From NCBI RefSeq assembly GCF_014268785.2, contig NZ_JABWRD020000001.1, forward strand, positions 2,369,001 through 2,433,000: DNA of 64,000 bases, in the 5' to 3' direction. Position numbers and translations under genes: made by a program. Positions 34,028 through 47,715 of this stretch are shown one piece after another (the stretch's first letter is position 1; every line of letters starts with the position of its first letter). The DNA comes from Pseudomonas shirazensis. GTDB taxonomy: Bacteria; Pseudomonadota; Gammaproteobacteria; Pseudomonadales; Pseudomonadaceae. A model generated the notes under the pieces. The model saw only the letters and a program-made list of their open reading frames with translations, was not told the origin of the DNA and searched no databases.

Positions 34028-36268
34028 TCAAGGGGTACGGTTACGCCGCGTCTCGATGATGTTGGGCAACTGCGAAATCCGCCCGAGCAGACGCCCGAGG
34101 GCATCCAGACCGGGGATTTCGATGGTCAGCGACATCAAGGCGGTGTTGTCTTCCTTGTTCGAGCGGGTGTTGACCGCCAGCACGTTGATCTTCTCGTTGA
34201 GCAGCACCTGCGACACATCCCGCAGCAGGCCTGGGCGGTCGTAGGCGCGGATGATGATGTCGACCGGGTAGGTCAGCACCGGCACCGGGCCCCAACTGAC
34301 CTGGATGATCCGCTCCGGCTCACGCCCGCTCAGTTGCAGCACCGAGGCGCAGTCCTGGCGGTGAATGGTCACGCCGCGGCCCTGGGTGATATAGCCGACG
34401 ATCGCCTCGCCGGGCAGCGGCTGGCAGCAGCCGGCCATCTGCGTCAACAGGTTGCCGACACCCTGGATCTGGATATCGGCACGCTTGCCGTTACGCACGC
34501 CAGACGGCTTGCGCGGTGTCAGCTCGATCTGCTCGATCCGTTCCGGCTCAAGCAACTGCTGGGCTGCGTTGACCAGATGCGCCAGGCGCAGGTCACCGGC
34601 ACCGAGGGCGGCAAACAGGTCTTCGGCGGTTTTCACGTTGGCTTTTTCGGCCAACCGATCGAAATCGACCTGAGGCAGGCCGAGCCTGCTCAGTTCGCGC
34701 TCGATCAGGGTCTTGCCGGCGGCGACGTTCTGATCGCGCGCCTGCAGCTTGAACCAATGGACAATCTTCGCCCGTGCACGCGAGGTGGTGACGTAGCCAA
34801 GGTTCGAGTTCAGCCAGTCGCGGCTTGGGCTGCCGTGCTTGCTGGTGATGATCTCGACCTGCTCACCGGTCTGCAGGCTGTAGTTGAGCGGCACGATGCG
34901 GCCGTTGATCTTGGCGCCACGGCAGTTGTGGCCGATCTCGGTGTGCACGCGGTAGGCGAAGTCCAACGGCGTCGAGCCCTTGGGCAGGTCGATAGCGTGG
35001 CCGTCGGGGGTAAAGATATACACCCGATCAGGCTCGATATCGACACGTAGCTGCTCGGCCAGGCCGCCGATGTCGCCCAGTTCTTCGTGCCACTCCAGCA
35101 CCTGGCGCAGCCAGGAAATCTTTTCTTCGTAGTGGTTGGAGCTGGCCTTGACGTCGGTGCCCTTGTAACGCCAATGCGCGCAGACGCCGAGCTCGGCTTC
35201 TTCGTGCATGCCGTGAGTGCGGATCTGCACCTCGAGCACCTTGCCCTCCGGGCCGATCACTGCGGTGTGCAGGGAGCGGTAGCCGTTTTCCTTGGGGTTG
35301 GCGATGTAGTCGTCGAACTCCTTGGGAATGTGTCGCCAGAGGGTGTGGACGATGCCAAGTGCGGTGTAGCAGTCGCGGATCTCCGGGACCAGCACGCGCA
35401 CGGCGCGCACGTCGTAGATCTGGCTGAACTCCAGGCCTTTGCGCTGCATCTTGCGCCAGATCGAATAGATATGTTTCGCCCGGCCACTGATATCGGCGTT
35501 GACGCCGGTGGCCAGCAGCTCGTTCTGCAGCTGGTTCATCACATCGTTGATGAAGCGCTCGCGGTCCAGCCGGCGTTCGTGCAGGAGCTTGGCGATCTGT
35601 TTGTACTGGTCAGGCTCAAGATAGCGGAAGGACAGGTCCTCCAGCTCCCACTTGATATGCCCGATACCCAGCCGGTGCGCCAGTGGCGCATAGATGTCGA
35701 ACACCTCGCGGGCAACGCGCAGGCGTTTTTCTTCATCGGCGGCTTTCACCGCACGAATCGCGCAGGTGCGCTCGGCCAGTTTGATCAGGGCGACGCGGAC
35801 GTCGTCGACCATGGCCACGAGCATCTTGCGCAGGTTTTCGACCTGCGCCTGCGAACCGAGCACCAGCGACTGGCGCGGGCTCAGGCTGGCACTGATGGCG
35901 GCCATGCGCAGCACGCCGTCGATCAGCTTCGATACTACCGGGCCAAAGCGTTGACCGACCTCGGCCAGGGTGACCTTGCCTTCACGTACCGCGCGGTAGA
36001 TCACCGCCGCGACCAGCGAATCCTGGTCGAGTTTGAGATCGGCGAGGATCTCAGCGATCTCCAGGCCCGCCTGGAAACTGGACGTACCGTCCGCCCACGA
36101 ATGCTTGGCCGGGTTGCCCTTCTTCTCGACTTCCTGGGCGAACTCGCAGGCTTCTTTCAGGTTCACCCGGTCCAGCGCCGAATCGACGCTCACCACATGA
36201 TCCAGCCACGCTTCGAGATTGATACTGCCGTCGCTGTTGACCGGCTGGTGCACTCTCACCTGTACCAT
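34028..36268 (-). CDS. relA: (p)ppGpp synthetase RelA
   Basis: 746 residues from ATG 36268. Degenerate HD domain (AAVIYRAVREGKVTLAEVGQ: the HD pair of SpoT is absent, so no hydrolase), then the synthetase with YDVRAVRVLVPEIRDCYTAL and the RelA-type acidic motif in KEFDDYIANPKENGYRSLHT. A TGS domain (DRVYIFTPDGHAIDLPKGST), a helical/zinc-finger-like segment with AGCCQPLPGEAIVGYITQGR, and a C-terminal ACT domain follow. The protein binds stalled ribosomes and makes (p)ppGpp from ATP and GTP/GDP in amino-acid starvation. Length matches gammaproteobacterial RelA. Confidence 0.95.
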   Translation of the reverse strand: MVQVRVHQPVNSDGSINLEAWLDHVVSVDSALDRVNLKEACEFAQEVEKKGNPAKHSWADGTSSFQAGLEIAEILADLKLDQDSLVAAVIYRAVREGKVTLAEVGQRFGPVVSKLIDGVLRMAAISASLSPRQSLVLGSQAQVENLRKMLVAMVDDVRVALIKLAERTCAIRAVKAADEEKRLRVAREVFDIYAPLAHRLGIGHIKWELEDLSFRYLEPDQYKQIAKLLHERRLDRERFINDVMNQLQNELLATGVNADISGRAKHIYSIWRKMQRKGLEFSQIYDVRAVRVLVPEIRDCYTALGIVHTLWRHIPKEFDDYIANPKENGYRSLHTAVIGPEGKVLEVQIRTHGMHEEAELGVCAHWRYKGTDVKASSNHYEEKISWLRQVLEWHEELGDIGGLAEQLRVDIEPDRVYIFTPDGHAIDLPKGSTPLDFAYRVHTEIGHNCRGAKINGRIVPLNYSLQTGEQVEIITSKHGSPSRDWLNSNLGYVTTSRARAKIVHWFKLQARDQNVAAGKTLIERELSRLGLPQVDFDRLAEKANVKTAEDLFAALGAGDLRLAHLVNAAQQLLEPERIEQIELTPRKPSGVRNGKRADIQIQGVGNLLTQMAGCCQPLPGEAIVGYITQGRGVTIHRQDCASVLQLSGREPERIIQVSWGPVPVLTYPVDIIIRAYDRPGLLRDVSQVLLNEKINVLAVNTRSNKEDNTALMSLTIEIPGLDALGRLLGRISQLPNIIETRRNRTP

Positions 36269-36367
36269 CTTTGCTTTACCTTTCCATACAGCGCAGCCCA
36301 TGGCCGCACTGACAATCACCGTGCGCCTACCATTCCCTGGAAGCCGCACCAAGAGGGCCAGCGTTGG

Positions 36368-37723
36368 CTAGCCCACTTCGAATAACGCCATGGCTTCGAC
36401 ATGCGCCGTCTGAGGAAACATGTCGAGAATCCCGGCCCTTGTTAACCGGTACCCTTGGGCGACCAGCACCTGCGCGTCACGCGCCAGCGTCGCCGGGTTA
36501 CACGAGACATACACCAGCCGCTTGGCCTTGAGGCGGGCGATGCCTTGCACCACCTCGTAAGCACCGTCGCGCGGTGGGTCCAAGAGTACCGCAGAAAAAC
36601 CCTCGGCGGCCCATTCGGCACCTGCCAGAGGTTGAGATAAATCGGCCTGAAAAAACGCCGCGTTATGCACATTATTGTCACGAGCATTGGCTGCCGCCCG
36701 CTCGACCATCGCCTGCACGCCTTCCACCGCCACCACTTCGCGGGCCTGCCTGGCCAGCGGCAGGGCAAAGTTGCCCAGGCCGCAGAACAGGTCCAGCACA
36801 CGCTCGTCAGGCTGCGGTGCGAGCCAGGCCAGGGCCTGCTCGATCATGGCCGCATTGACCTGGGCGTTGACCTGAACAAAATCGCCCGGGCGCCACGCTA
36901 GCTGCATCTGCCACGGCTGCAAAGTGAAACCGAGGCTCTGCCCGGCCTCGACCGGCGCAGGCTCACCCTCCCCTTGCAACCATAGCTGGGCGCCCGCCTC
37001 TTTGCAGAAGGCCTGCAGCCGTGCAAGGTCGTCTTCCGGGAGCGGCGCCACATGGCGCAGCAAGACGGCCTCGGCGCTGCCGCTGAACAACTCGACATGG
37101 CCCAGCGCCTGCGGTTTGTTCAGGCTGCGCAACACCGTCGGCAAATGCCGCAGGATCGTTTGCAAGGGCTGTACCAGCACCGGGCATTCGTCGATGGCGA
37201 TGATCGCCTGGCTGGCCTCGGCACGGAAACCGACTTCCAGCTGACGGTTCTTGACGTCCCAGCGCACGGCAATCCGCGCGCGTCGGCGGTAGCCGAATTC
37301 AGGCCCGGACAACGGCGCTGCCCATTGCTCTGGCTGGATCCCGGCCACCCGCTGCAACTGCTCGGCGAGCATGCGCTGCTTGAGCGCCAGCTGCTCGGCG
37401 TGCGGCAAGTGCTGCAGGTTGCAGCCGCCACAACGATCATAGTGCCGGCACGGCGCCGGGCGCCGCTCGGGGCTGGCTTGCAGGACCCGTTCAAGGCGCG
37501 CATCGACGATCTTGCCACGGGCACCAAGCACCCGCGCTTCGACCGCTTCGCCGGCCAGGGCGCCGCTGACGAACCAGGTACGCCCTTCATGAAAACTGAT
37601 GCCGCGGCCATCACCGGCCAGGCGCTCAATGTCCAGGCGCTGCTTCTTGCCTACGGGAATTTGCGCAGCACGATCGCCGCCGGCCGGTTGGAAGCGCAGG
37701 CCGCCTTTACTTTTCTTGGTCAT
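36368..37723 (-). CDS. rlmD: 23S rRNA m5U1939 methyltransferase RlmD
   Basis: 451 residues. TRAM domain near the N-terminus ([20 protein letters not shown]), a 4Fe-4S ligand set in [20 protein letters not shown], and an S-adenosylmethionine domain with [25 protein letters not shown] and the catalytic Cys in [14 protein letters not shown]. RlmD (RumA) methylates U1939 of 23S rRNA. Its ATG shares one base with the stop of cysM downstream (TGATG), and relA lies upstream in the opposite order of transcription flow on the same strand. Confidence 0.94.
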   Translation of the reverse strand: MTKKSKGGLRFQPAGGDRAAQIPVGKKQRLDIERLAGDGRGISFHEGRTWFVSGALAGEAVEARVLGARGKIVDARLERVLQASPERRPAPCRHYDRCGGCNLQHLPHAEQLALKQRMLAEQLQRVAGIQPEQWAAPLSGPEFGYRRRARIAVRWDVKNRQLEVGFRAEASQAIIAIDECPVLVQPLQTILRHLPTVLRSLNKPQALGHVELFSGSAEAVLLRHVAPLPEDDLARLQAFCKEAGAQLWLQGEGEPAPVEAGQSLGFTLQPWQMQLAWRPGDFVQVNAQVNAAMIEQALAWLAPQPDERVLDLFCGLGNFALPLARQAREVVAVEGVQAMVERAAANARDNNVHNAAFFQADLSQPLAGAEWAAEGFSAVLLDPPRDGAYEVVQGIARLKAKRLVYVSCNPATLARDAQVLVAQGYRLTRAGILDMFPQTAHVEAMALFEVG

Positions 37724-38622
37724 CAGGTCGCGTCGAACAGGCCAGTGGAAAGATAACGATCACCGCGGTCGCAGACGATCGCGACCATCACGGCGTTTTC
37801 CACCTGCTGCGACAGGCGCAACATGCCGGCCACCGCACCACCAGAGGACACACCGCAGAAAATGCCCTCTTCACGGGCAAGGCGGCGGGTGACGTGTTCA
37901 GCTTCAGCCTGGGACATGTCGATCACCTGATCAACTCGAGTGGCGTCGAATATCTTCGGCAGATATTCCTCAGGCCAGCGCCGGATGCCGGGGATCGATG
38001 AGCCGTCCATGGGCTGCAGACCAACGATCTGCACCGCCGGGTTCTGCTCCTTGAGGTACTGCGAGCAGCCCATGATGGTGCCGGTGGTGCCCATCGAACT
38101 GATGAAATGAGTGACGCTGCCCTGGGTCTGCTGCCAGATCTCTGGGCCGGTGCTGGTGTAGTGGGCCAACGGGTTGTCGCCGTTGGCGAACTGATCGAGG
38201 ATCAACCCGCGGCCTTCGGCCTGAAGCTTTTCGGCCAGATCGCGGGCGCCTTCCATGCCCTCTTCCTTGCTCACCAGAATCAACTCGGCGCCATACGCGG
38301 TCATGGCTGCCTTGCGCTCGGCAGTGGAGTTGTCGGGCATGATCAGGATCATTTTGTAGCCCTTGATCGCCGCAGCCATGGCCAGGGCGATGCCGGTGTT
38401 ACCGGAGGTCGCTTCGATCAGGCTGTCACCGGGCTTGATCTGGTTGCGCAGTTCGGCGCGGGTGATCATCGACAGTGCCGGGCGGTCCTTGACCGAGCCG
38501 GCCGGATTGTTGCCTTCGAGCTTGAGCAACAAGGTATTGCTGGTCGCACCTGCGAGGCGCTGCAGGCGAACCAGAGGCGTATTGCCGACGCAATCGGCGA
38601 TGGTTGGGTACTGCAGAGTCAT
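37723..38622 (-). CDS. cysM: Cysteine synthase B CysM
   Basis: 299 residues from ATG 38622. Fold-type II PLP enzyme: the PLP-binding Lys is in [18 protein letters not shown], phosphate contacts in [20 protein letters not shown] and [16 protein letters not shown], and the C-terminal [10 protein letters not shown]. It makes cysteine from O-acetylserine and sulfide or thiosulfate. The [13 protein letters not shown] segment is typical of the CysM rather than CysK branch. It is the first gene of a likely cysM-rlmD unit; upstream lies a short dyad ATAGCTG-T-CAGCTAT near 38707-38721. Confidence 0.93.
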   Translation of the reverse strand: MTLQYPTIADCVGNTPLVRLQRLAGATSNTLLLKLEGNNPAGSVKDRPALSMITRAELRNQIKPGDSLIEATSGNTGIALAMAAAIKGYKMILIMPDNSTAERKAAMTAYGAELILVSKEEGMEGARDLAEKLQAEGRGLILDQFANGDNPLAHYTSTGPEIWQQTQGSVTHFISSMGTTGTIMGCSQYLKEQNPAVQIVGLQPMDGSSIPGIRRWPEEYLPKIFDATRVDQVIDMSQAEAEHVTRRLAREEGIFCGVSSGGAVAGMLRLSQQVENAVMVAIVCDRGDRYLSTGLFDAT

Positions 38623-38712
38623 GGTGTCTTTCGCAATCAAAACGACAGGGGCGCCTATCATACCGGCATTCCCTTGCCGGCCATATCACGCAATCTGTGG
38701 TCGATATAGCTG

Positions 38713-40095
38713 TCAGCTATATAGCAGCTGTGCCGGCGCCGATTCGCTCGCTTCGACGTGTGCAGGCAGGCGCATGCACAGGCGCAGGCCGCGTTTGCCG
38801 TTCTCGGCCCACAGCGTCCCGCCCTGGCGTTGAATGGCGCCGCGGGCGATGCTCAGGCCGAGGCCAAAACCGCCGTCGCCGGGGCGCGATCCGTCCAGTC
38901 GCGAAAACGGCGCGAAGATACGCTCCAGATCGTCCTCGGCCACGCCGCCGCCCTGGTCTTCCAGCCAAATCCGCCAGTAACTGCCCTCACGCCGGCCGCC
39001 GAGGGTGATCACGCCGTCGCCAGGCGAATGACGAATGGCATTACGCAGCAGGTTTTCCACGGCCTGAGCCAAATGGTTGAGGTTGCCCTGCACCCAGCAC
39101 GTGGCCGGCAATTCACAGCGCAGACGTGCAGGCTGCCAGGCGCTTTCGTAGCAGGCATCCTCGGCGAGCATGTCCCACAGCGCCTGCAGCTGGATCGGTT
39201 CGAGGTTCATCGGCGCCCGTTCGGCGTCCTGCCAGGCCAGTTGCAGGGTGTCTTCGACCAGGTGCTGCATGCAATCGACCTCCCGCGTGACGCGCTCGCG
39301 CAGGCGCCCAAGGTCAGCCTCGCCATCGCCGGCCACCCGCAGGCGGCTCAGCGGCGTGCGCATTTCGTGGGACAGGTCGCGCAGCAGTTGTTGCTGCAAG
39401 GCCACTGTGCCTTGAAGGCGCTCGGCCATCTGGTCGAACGCACGCGCCAGCTCACCCAGCTCGTCATGCCGGCCCATGGTGGTCGCGTCCAGCCGCGCCG
39501 TGAGCTGATCGGCGCGCCAGGCATTGGCCTGCTCGCGCAGCTGGTTCAACGGCACGATCAGCATGCGGTACAAGCCGACGCACAGGAGCAAGGTGAAGAG
39601 GCCGGGAATCACGCCGTTGATCAGGATCCGCCACAGCCACAGGTACTGTCCAGGATTGAGCCGCTTGGGCAATTCGATGACCAGCATGGCCTGCGCGGCG
39701 GGGTCGGTGAACGGCAAGCGCAGCCACGGTTGATCGACACTGCGTCGGCTCATCGGCCAGTCGACCTGGCGCAGGCGGGTCAGGCGCTGGGTCTGTTCGG
39801 CCGTCAGCGGGATGCTGCTCAAGCTGTGCAGGTGGCTGTTGATGACGCCGACAAAGCCCTGCTCACGGGCGCGCATGCCTTGCAACCATTGATCGATGCC
39901 GGCCTGGCCGCCCTCGTGCCAGGCCTGCTCAGCCTCGACCGCGTAGGCCTGCAGCAGTTGCTGGGCGGGCTTGGAAAGAAATGCGTTCTGGGTTTCCATG
40001 TAGCGGCCCCAGCTGTAGCTCAGGCCGATCATCAACAGGCAAAAGCCCACCAGCAAAATCGCCAGGCGCCAGAACAACGAGTGTCGATCGAGCAT
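38713..40095 (-). CDS. Two-component sensor histidine kinase
   Basis: 460 residues. Two membrane helices (about 10-28, LAILLVGFCLLMIGLSYSWG, and about 170-190, GVIPGLFTLLLCVGLYRMLI) bracket a periplasmic sensor region. HAMP follows, then HisKA with the phospho-His in LLRDLSHEMRTPLSRLRVAG, N box NLLRNAIRHSPG, and G boxes EDQGGGVAEDDLERIF and GFGLGLSIARGAI. Orthodox class-I kinase, resembling the PfeS/CpxA branch. It is encoded three bases downstream of its response regulator. The signal is not identifiable from sequence. Confidence 0.9.
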   Translation of the reverse strand: MLDRHSLFWRLAILLVGFCLLMIGLSYSWGRYMETQNAFLSKPAQQLLQAYAVEAEQAWHEGGQAGIDQWLQGMRAREQGFVGVINSHLHSLSSIPLTAEQTQRLTRLRQVDWPMSRRSVDQPWLRLPFTDPAAQAMLVIELPKRLNPGQYLWLWRILINGVIPGLFTLLLCVGLYRMLIVPLNQLREQANAWRADQLTARLDATTMGRHDELGELARAFDQMAERLQGTVALQQQLLRDLSHEMRTPLSRLRVAGDGEADLGRLRERVTREVDCMQHLVEDTLQLAWQDAERAPMNLEPIQLQALWDMLAEDACYESAWQPARLRCELPATCWVQGNLNHLAQAVENLLRNAIRHSPGDGVITLGGRREGSYWRIWLEDQGGGVAEDDLERIFAPFSRLDGSRPGDGGFGLGLSIARGAIQRQGGTLWAENGKRGLRLCMRLPAHVEASESAPAQLLYS

Positions 40096-40098
40096 GGT

Positions 40099-40812
40099 TC
40101 AGCCCTCGCCGGCGCTGAGCACATAACCTTTGCCCCAAACGGTGACGATCTGCCGCTCGTGGTAACCGACCGCCTTGAGCTTGCGGCGGATCTGGCTGAC
40201 GTGCATGTCCAGGCTGCGATCGTGGCGGGAGTAACCCCGCTGCAACACTTGCTGATACAGCAGGGGCTTGCTCAGCACCTCGTCCGGACTGCGGTAGAGG
40301 GTGTCCAGCAGGCGATATTCGCTGGGGGTCAGGCCGGCCCAGTTGGAGCCGAGGCAAACATCGCTGATAGCGTCATCAAAGCGCAGCTCGCCTGGATCGA
40401 CAGGTTGCGGTGCCTGGCGCCGGCGCTCCAGCTCAACCCGGCGCAGGATCGCCTCGATGCGCACCTGCAACTCGGCCATGCTGAAGGGCTTGGGCAGATA
40501 GTCATCGGCGCCGCGCTGAAAGCCGGTGATACGGTCCGCTTCAGCGCCCAGGGCCGACATCAGGATCACTGGCGTAGCGCTTTTGCGTCGCAGCTGCGCG
40601 AGTGCATCGAGGCCGTTCAGCCCCGGCAGGAGGATATCCATCAGGACCACATCGAACACCTGCCGGCCTGCTGTTTCCAGACCGTCAAGGCCGTTGCGGC
40701 ACCAGGTCACCTGAAACCCACCGCGCTGCAATTCTTCGTGCAGGTAGGCGCCGAGGACCGGGTCGTCTTCGATGGCGAGAATGTTTGAGTGGTGAATGGC
40801 TACGGGATTCAT
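40099..40812 (-). CDS. OmpR-family response regulator
   Basis: 237 residues from ATG 40812. Receiver domain with ILAIEDDPVLGAYLHEELQR, phospho-Asp in FDVVLMDILLPGLNGLDALA, Thr/Ser switch in VILMSALGAEADRI and the Lys in GADDYLPKPFSMAEL. The C-terminal winged helix has LTPSEYRLLDTLYRSPDEVL and RSLDMHVSQIRRKLKAVGYH. The longer upstream frame has no ribosome site. Partner of the kinase at 38713-40095. It is divergent from gacS, with a 221-base shared region between them. Confidence 0.9.
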   Translation of the reverse strand: MNPVAIHHSNILAIEDDPVLGAYLHEELQRGGFQVTWCRNGLDGLETAGRQVFDVVLMDILLPGLNGLDALAQLRRKSATPVILMSALGAEADRITGFQRGADDYLPKPFSMAELQVRIEAILRRVELERRRQAPQPVDPGELRFDDAISDVCLGSNWAGLTPSEYRLLDTLYRSPDEVLSKPLLYQQVLQRGYSRHDRSLDMHVSQIRRKLKAVGYHERQIVTVWGKGYVLSAGEG

Positions 40813-41033
40813 TGGCTTCTGGCATTGATTCTCAATTACGCGATTATTGGCCAGTAACTCAAGGCTAGGCAACTGGATTACGACCAAACCATTAGCGCCT
40901 CCAGCTGCAAGCGCAGCCTGCCAGCCCGCCTGGGGCGCTGAAATGATCGCTTTACGCCCGCAGCCGGAGTAACGTTCGGCAACTATTCCGTCCCGCTCGG
41001 CGACGGCCATCAGGCACATCACAGGAGGCGAGT

Positions 41034-43790
<2,757 letters not shown>

Positions 43791-43875
43791 CCCGCGCCAG
43801 CTACGCTGGCCTGGGTCAATACGCCCCACGCCAGGCTGGCTACACTGCCCTGCTCAGCCGCAAAGGACCTCTGCC

Positions 43876-44865
43876 ATGCGCATTCTCTTGTTCAGCAGCC
43901 AGCACTACGACCAGGAAAGCTTCAGCCAGGTATGCCGCGACAGCGACCTGGACCTGCACTATCAGTCTGCGCGCCTGACCGTCGACACCGCGCCGCTGGC
44001 CGATGGCTACGAGGTGGTCTGCGCGTTCATCAACGACGAGCTGCACAGCGACGTGCTGGAGCGCCTGGCGGCCGGCGGCACGCGCCTGATCGCGCTGCGT
44101 TCGGCCGGCTACAACCATGTCGACCTGGTCGCAGCCGCGCGCCTGGGCCTGGCTGTGGTGCGGGTCCCGGCTTACTCACCGCACGCGGTGGCCGAGCACG
44201 CCGTAGCGCTGATCATGGCCCTCAACCGGCGCCTGCACCGGGCCTACAACCGCACCCGCGAAGGCGACTTCACCCTGCATGGCCTGACCGGCTTCGACCT
44301 GCACGGCAAGACCGTCGGGGTGATCGGCACCGGCCAGATCGGCCTGGCCTTCGCCCGGATCATGGCCGGCTTCGGCTGCCAGTTGCTGGCGTATGACCCC
44401 TACCCCAACCCGGCCATGCTCGCCCTTGGCGCGCGTTATCTGGAGCTGCCCGAGCTGCTGGCCCAGGCGCGCATCGTCAGCCTGCACTGCCCACTGACCG
44501 AGCATACCCGGCACCTGATCAATGCCCAGAGCCTGGCGGCGCTGCACCCCGGGGCCATGTTGATCAATACCGGCCGCGGCGCGCTGGTCGACACCCCGGC
44601 CCTGATTGATGCGCTCAAGAGTGGCCAGCTGGGTTATCTGGGCCTGGACGTCTACGAAGAAGAAGCCCAGCTGTTTTTCGAAGACCGCTCCGACCAGCCG
44701 CTGCAGGATGACGTGCTGGCGCGGCTGCTGACCTTCCCCAATGTGATCATCACCGCCCACCAGGCTTTCCTCACCCATGAGGCGCTGCAGGCGATCGCCA
44801 ACACCACCCTGGACAACATCATCTGCTGGGCGGCAGGCAAGCCGCAGAATCTGCTCGCAAGTTGA
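43876..44865 (+). CDS. ldhA: Fermentative D-lactate dehydrogenase
   Basis: 329 residues of the D-2-hydroxyacid dehydrogenase family. NAD-binding motif GKTVGVIGTGQIGLAFARIM; catalytic Arg in NTGRGALVDTPAL, Glu in YLGLDVYEEEAQLFFEDR and His in ITAHQAFLTHEAL. The AGYNHVDLVAA motif contributes to substrate binding. It reduces pyruvate to D-lactate with NADH. It follows gacS by 85 bases, a conserved adjacency in Pseudomonas. Confidence 0.92.
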   Translation: MRILLFSSQHYDQESFSQVCRDSDLDLHYQSARLTVDTAPLADGYEVVCAFINDELHSDVLERLAAGGTRLIALRSAGYNHVDLVAAARLGLAVVRVPAYSPHAVAEHAVALIMALNRRLHRAYNRTREGDFTLHGLTGFDLHGKTVGVIGTGQIGLAFARIMAGFGCQLLAYDPYPNPAMLALGARYLELPELLAQARIVSLHCPLTEHTRHLINAQSLAALHPGAMLINTGRGALVDTPALIDALKSGQLGYLGLDVYEEEAQLFFEDRSDQPLQDDVLARLLTFPNVIITAHQAFLTHEALQAIANTTLDNIICWAAGKPQNLLAS

Positions 44866-44896
44866 TGCTAGGATACGCGGCATTTCTGGAGGACCC

Positions 44897-45334
44897 ATGG
44901 TCGAGCACGATTTCCGCTATACCCTATTCAACCCGCAACACACCCTGATCGAATGCCGCGCGCTGGTGCCGGGGCGCTACCAGGTGACCGGTAACGGTGG
45001 TTCGATCCAGAAGGACGATGTCCTGCTGGTGACGCTCAAGGGCAGCAAAGACCTGAGCATGCGCCTGACCGTCGAAAGCGTGCGTCACCTGATCAACCCG
45101 AGCGGCCAGTGGGTTGCCGTGGCCAGCGGCCCGGCGTTCAAGGAGCTGGCGATTCTCAACTGGCAGATCAAGTGCGACAGCTGTGAAGCCGTGCTCGACT
45201 TCGAATTTGCCGTGGACGCCAAGCTCGGCAGCAAAGGCCACAAGCCAGCCGCCAGCGAGCGCGTAGCGGCATTGGGTTGGGCCAGCAAGGGCGACAAGCA
45301 TGTGTGCCCACGCTGCCAGGAGAGCGCCCAGTGA
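44897..45334 (+). CDS. Hypothetical protein with two CxxC pairs
   Basis: 145 residues from ATG 44897 (GGAGG upstream). No signal peptide. The N-terminal half is beta-rich (HDFRYTLFNPQHTLIECRAL, QKDDVLLVTLKGSKDLSMRL). Cys pairs occur in KCDSCEAVLDF and HVCPRCQES, spaced by about 50 residues, as in a split zinc ribbon. Its stop overlaps the GTG of the META-domain lipoprotein gene (GTGA). I do not recognise the family; a zinc-binding or nucleic-acid-related role is possible but unproven. Confidence 0.65.
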   Translation: MVEHDFRYTLFNPQHTLIECRALVPGRYQVTGNGGSIQKDDVLLVTLKGSKDLSMRLTVESVRHLINPSGQWVAVASGPAFKELAILNWQIKCDSCEAVLDFEFAVDAKLGSKGHKPAASERVAALGWASKGDKHVCPRCQESAQ

Positions 45335-45735
45335 AAAACCTGCTGAGCGCGCTGTTGATCGCCGGCAGCTTGCTGGGCTGCGCCTCGCAGCCGTCAGCGC
45401 TGCGCCAGGACCAAGGCTATGTGCTGGAGTGGATCGGTGAGCGCCCGCTGATGGATTACAGCAACCTGACCCTGACTTTGGGTGAAGACGGCCGCGCCTA
45501 TGGCAATGCCGGCTGCAACCACTGGTTTGCGCCGTACACCCTCAAGGGCGACGAGCTCAGCTTCGGCAAGGTCGGCAAGACCCGCAAGCTCTGCGCGCCC
45601 GCGCTGATGGAACAGGAGCAGCGCTTCCTGCAGGCGCTGGAGACCGTGCAGCGCTGGGATGTGTCGGCAATCGAGCAGATCCGTTTCTGGCCGGCTGAAG
45701 GTAAGCCGCTGCGCTTCTGGCCTGAAGAAAGCTGA
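45331..45735 (+). CDS. META-domain (HslJ-like) lipoprotein
   Basis: 134 residues from GTG 45331, which overlaps the upstream TGA. Lipobox SLLGCAS (Cys about residue 16). The META domain follows: LTLTLGEDGRAYGNAGCNHW then FAPYTLKGDELSFGKVGKTR and LMEQEQRFLQALE, matching the HslJ pattern G-x-G-C-N. HslJ is a heat-induced envelope protein linked to novobiocin resistance in E. coli; the function here is inferred only from the fold. A bidirectional terminator follows. Confidence 0.85.
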   Translation: MKNLLSALLIAGSLLGCASQPSALRQDQGYVLEWIGERPLMDYSNLTLTLGEDGRAYGNAGCNHWFAPYTLKGDELSFGKVGKTRKLCAPALMEQEQRFLQALETVQRWDVSAIEQIRFWPAEGKPLRFWPEES

Positions 45736-45749
45736 GTGTGCTGGCTTGG

Positions 45750-45773
45750 GCGGGACCGCGCTGGCGGTCCCGC
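45750..45773. terminator. Bidirectional terminator GCGGGACCGC-GCTG-GCGGTCCCGC
   Basis: Ten perfect pairs between two convergent genes; the T-run is only two bases on the plus side. Confidence 0.65.
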
Positions 45774-45780
45774 TTGATCG

Positions 45781-46248
45781 TCAGGCGCCGCCTTTGAGTG
45801 CCTTGATCTTGGCCTGCAGTCCACCCAGGGTCTGCTCGCCGAGCAGCTGCTCACGCACCTTGCCCTTATCGTCGATGATGTAGGTCACCGGCAAGGCTTC
45901 GCTGCGCGGCAGCTCGTAGCGCTCGGCCGGGTCCTGGGCGAGCACGGTGAAGTCGATGCCCAGGGTTTGCGAGGCTTGCTTGAGATCGTCGCCCTGCAAC
46001 CCGTCGTAGTTGACCCCGATCACTTTGATGCCATCAGCCTGCCACTGCTTGGCGGCGGCATTCAGTTCGGGGATTTCGGTACGGCATGGGCCACACCACT
46101 CTGCCCAGTAATTGAGCACCAGCCACTGCCCCTCGATCTGCTCGGCCTTTACCGTATTGCCGTGCTGGTCCACGCCATAATCGGCACCGCAACCGCCGAG
46201 CAACAGGCTTGCAGTGATGGCCAGTGCCGCCGCCAAACGCTTTGCCAT
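45781..46248 (-). CDS. TlpA-like thioredoxin-fold lipoprotein
   Basis: 155 residues. Lipobox LLLGGCGA (Cys about residue 20). Thioredoxin fold with the redox motif in LNYWAEWCGPCRTEIPELNA and the cis-Pro segment EALPVTYIIDDKGKV. It is expected to reduce disulfides in the periplasm, in the style of TlpA/ResA. It is divergent from the ArsC-like gene, with 87 bases between starts, including a TTAGAAT -10-like element for the plus-strand operon. Confidence 0.88.
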   Translation of the reverse strand: MAKRLAAALAITASLLLGGCGADYGVDQHGNTVKAEQIEGQWLVLNYWAEWCGPCRTEIPELNAAAKQWQADGIKVIGVNYDGLQGDDLKQASQTLGIDFTVLAQDPAERYELPRSEALPVTYIIDDKGKVREQLLGEQTLGGLQAKIKALKGGA

Positions 46249-46335
46249 GGGTCAATCCTTCTCGAAGTATTTCAAACCTGTAATTCAGCCGCAGCGGTTA
46301 GAATAGCCGCCACACCCAGCTGGATGCGACCCGTC

Positions 46336-47691
<1,356 letters not shown>

Positions 47692-47715
47692 CAGGCCGCT
47701 ACCGATAGACGCGGC

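Noticed and set aside
38758..40788. 676-codon plus-strand frame over the two-component genes
   Set aside because: The translation is low-complexity (Gln/Ala/His-rich) and opposes two clear genes; a shadow frame.
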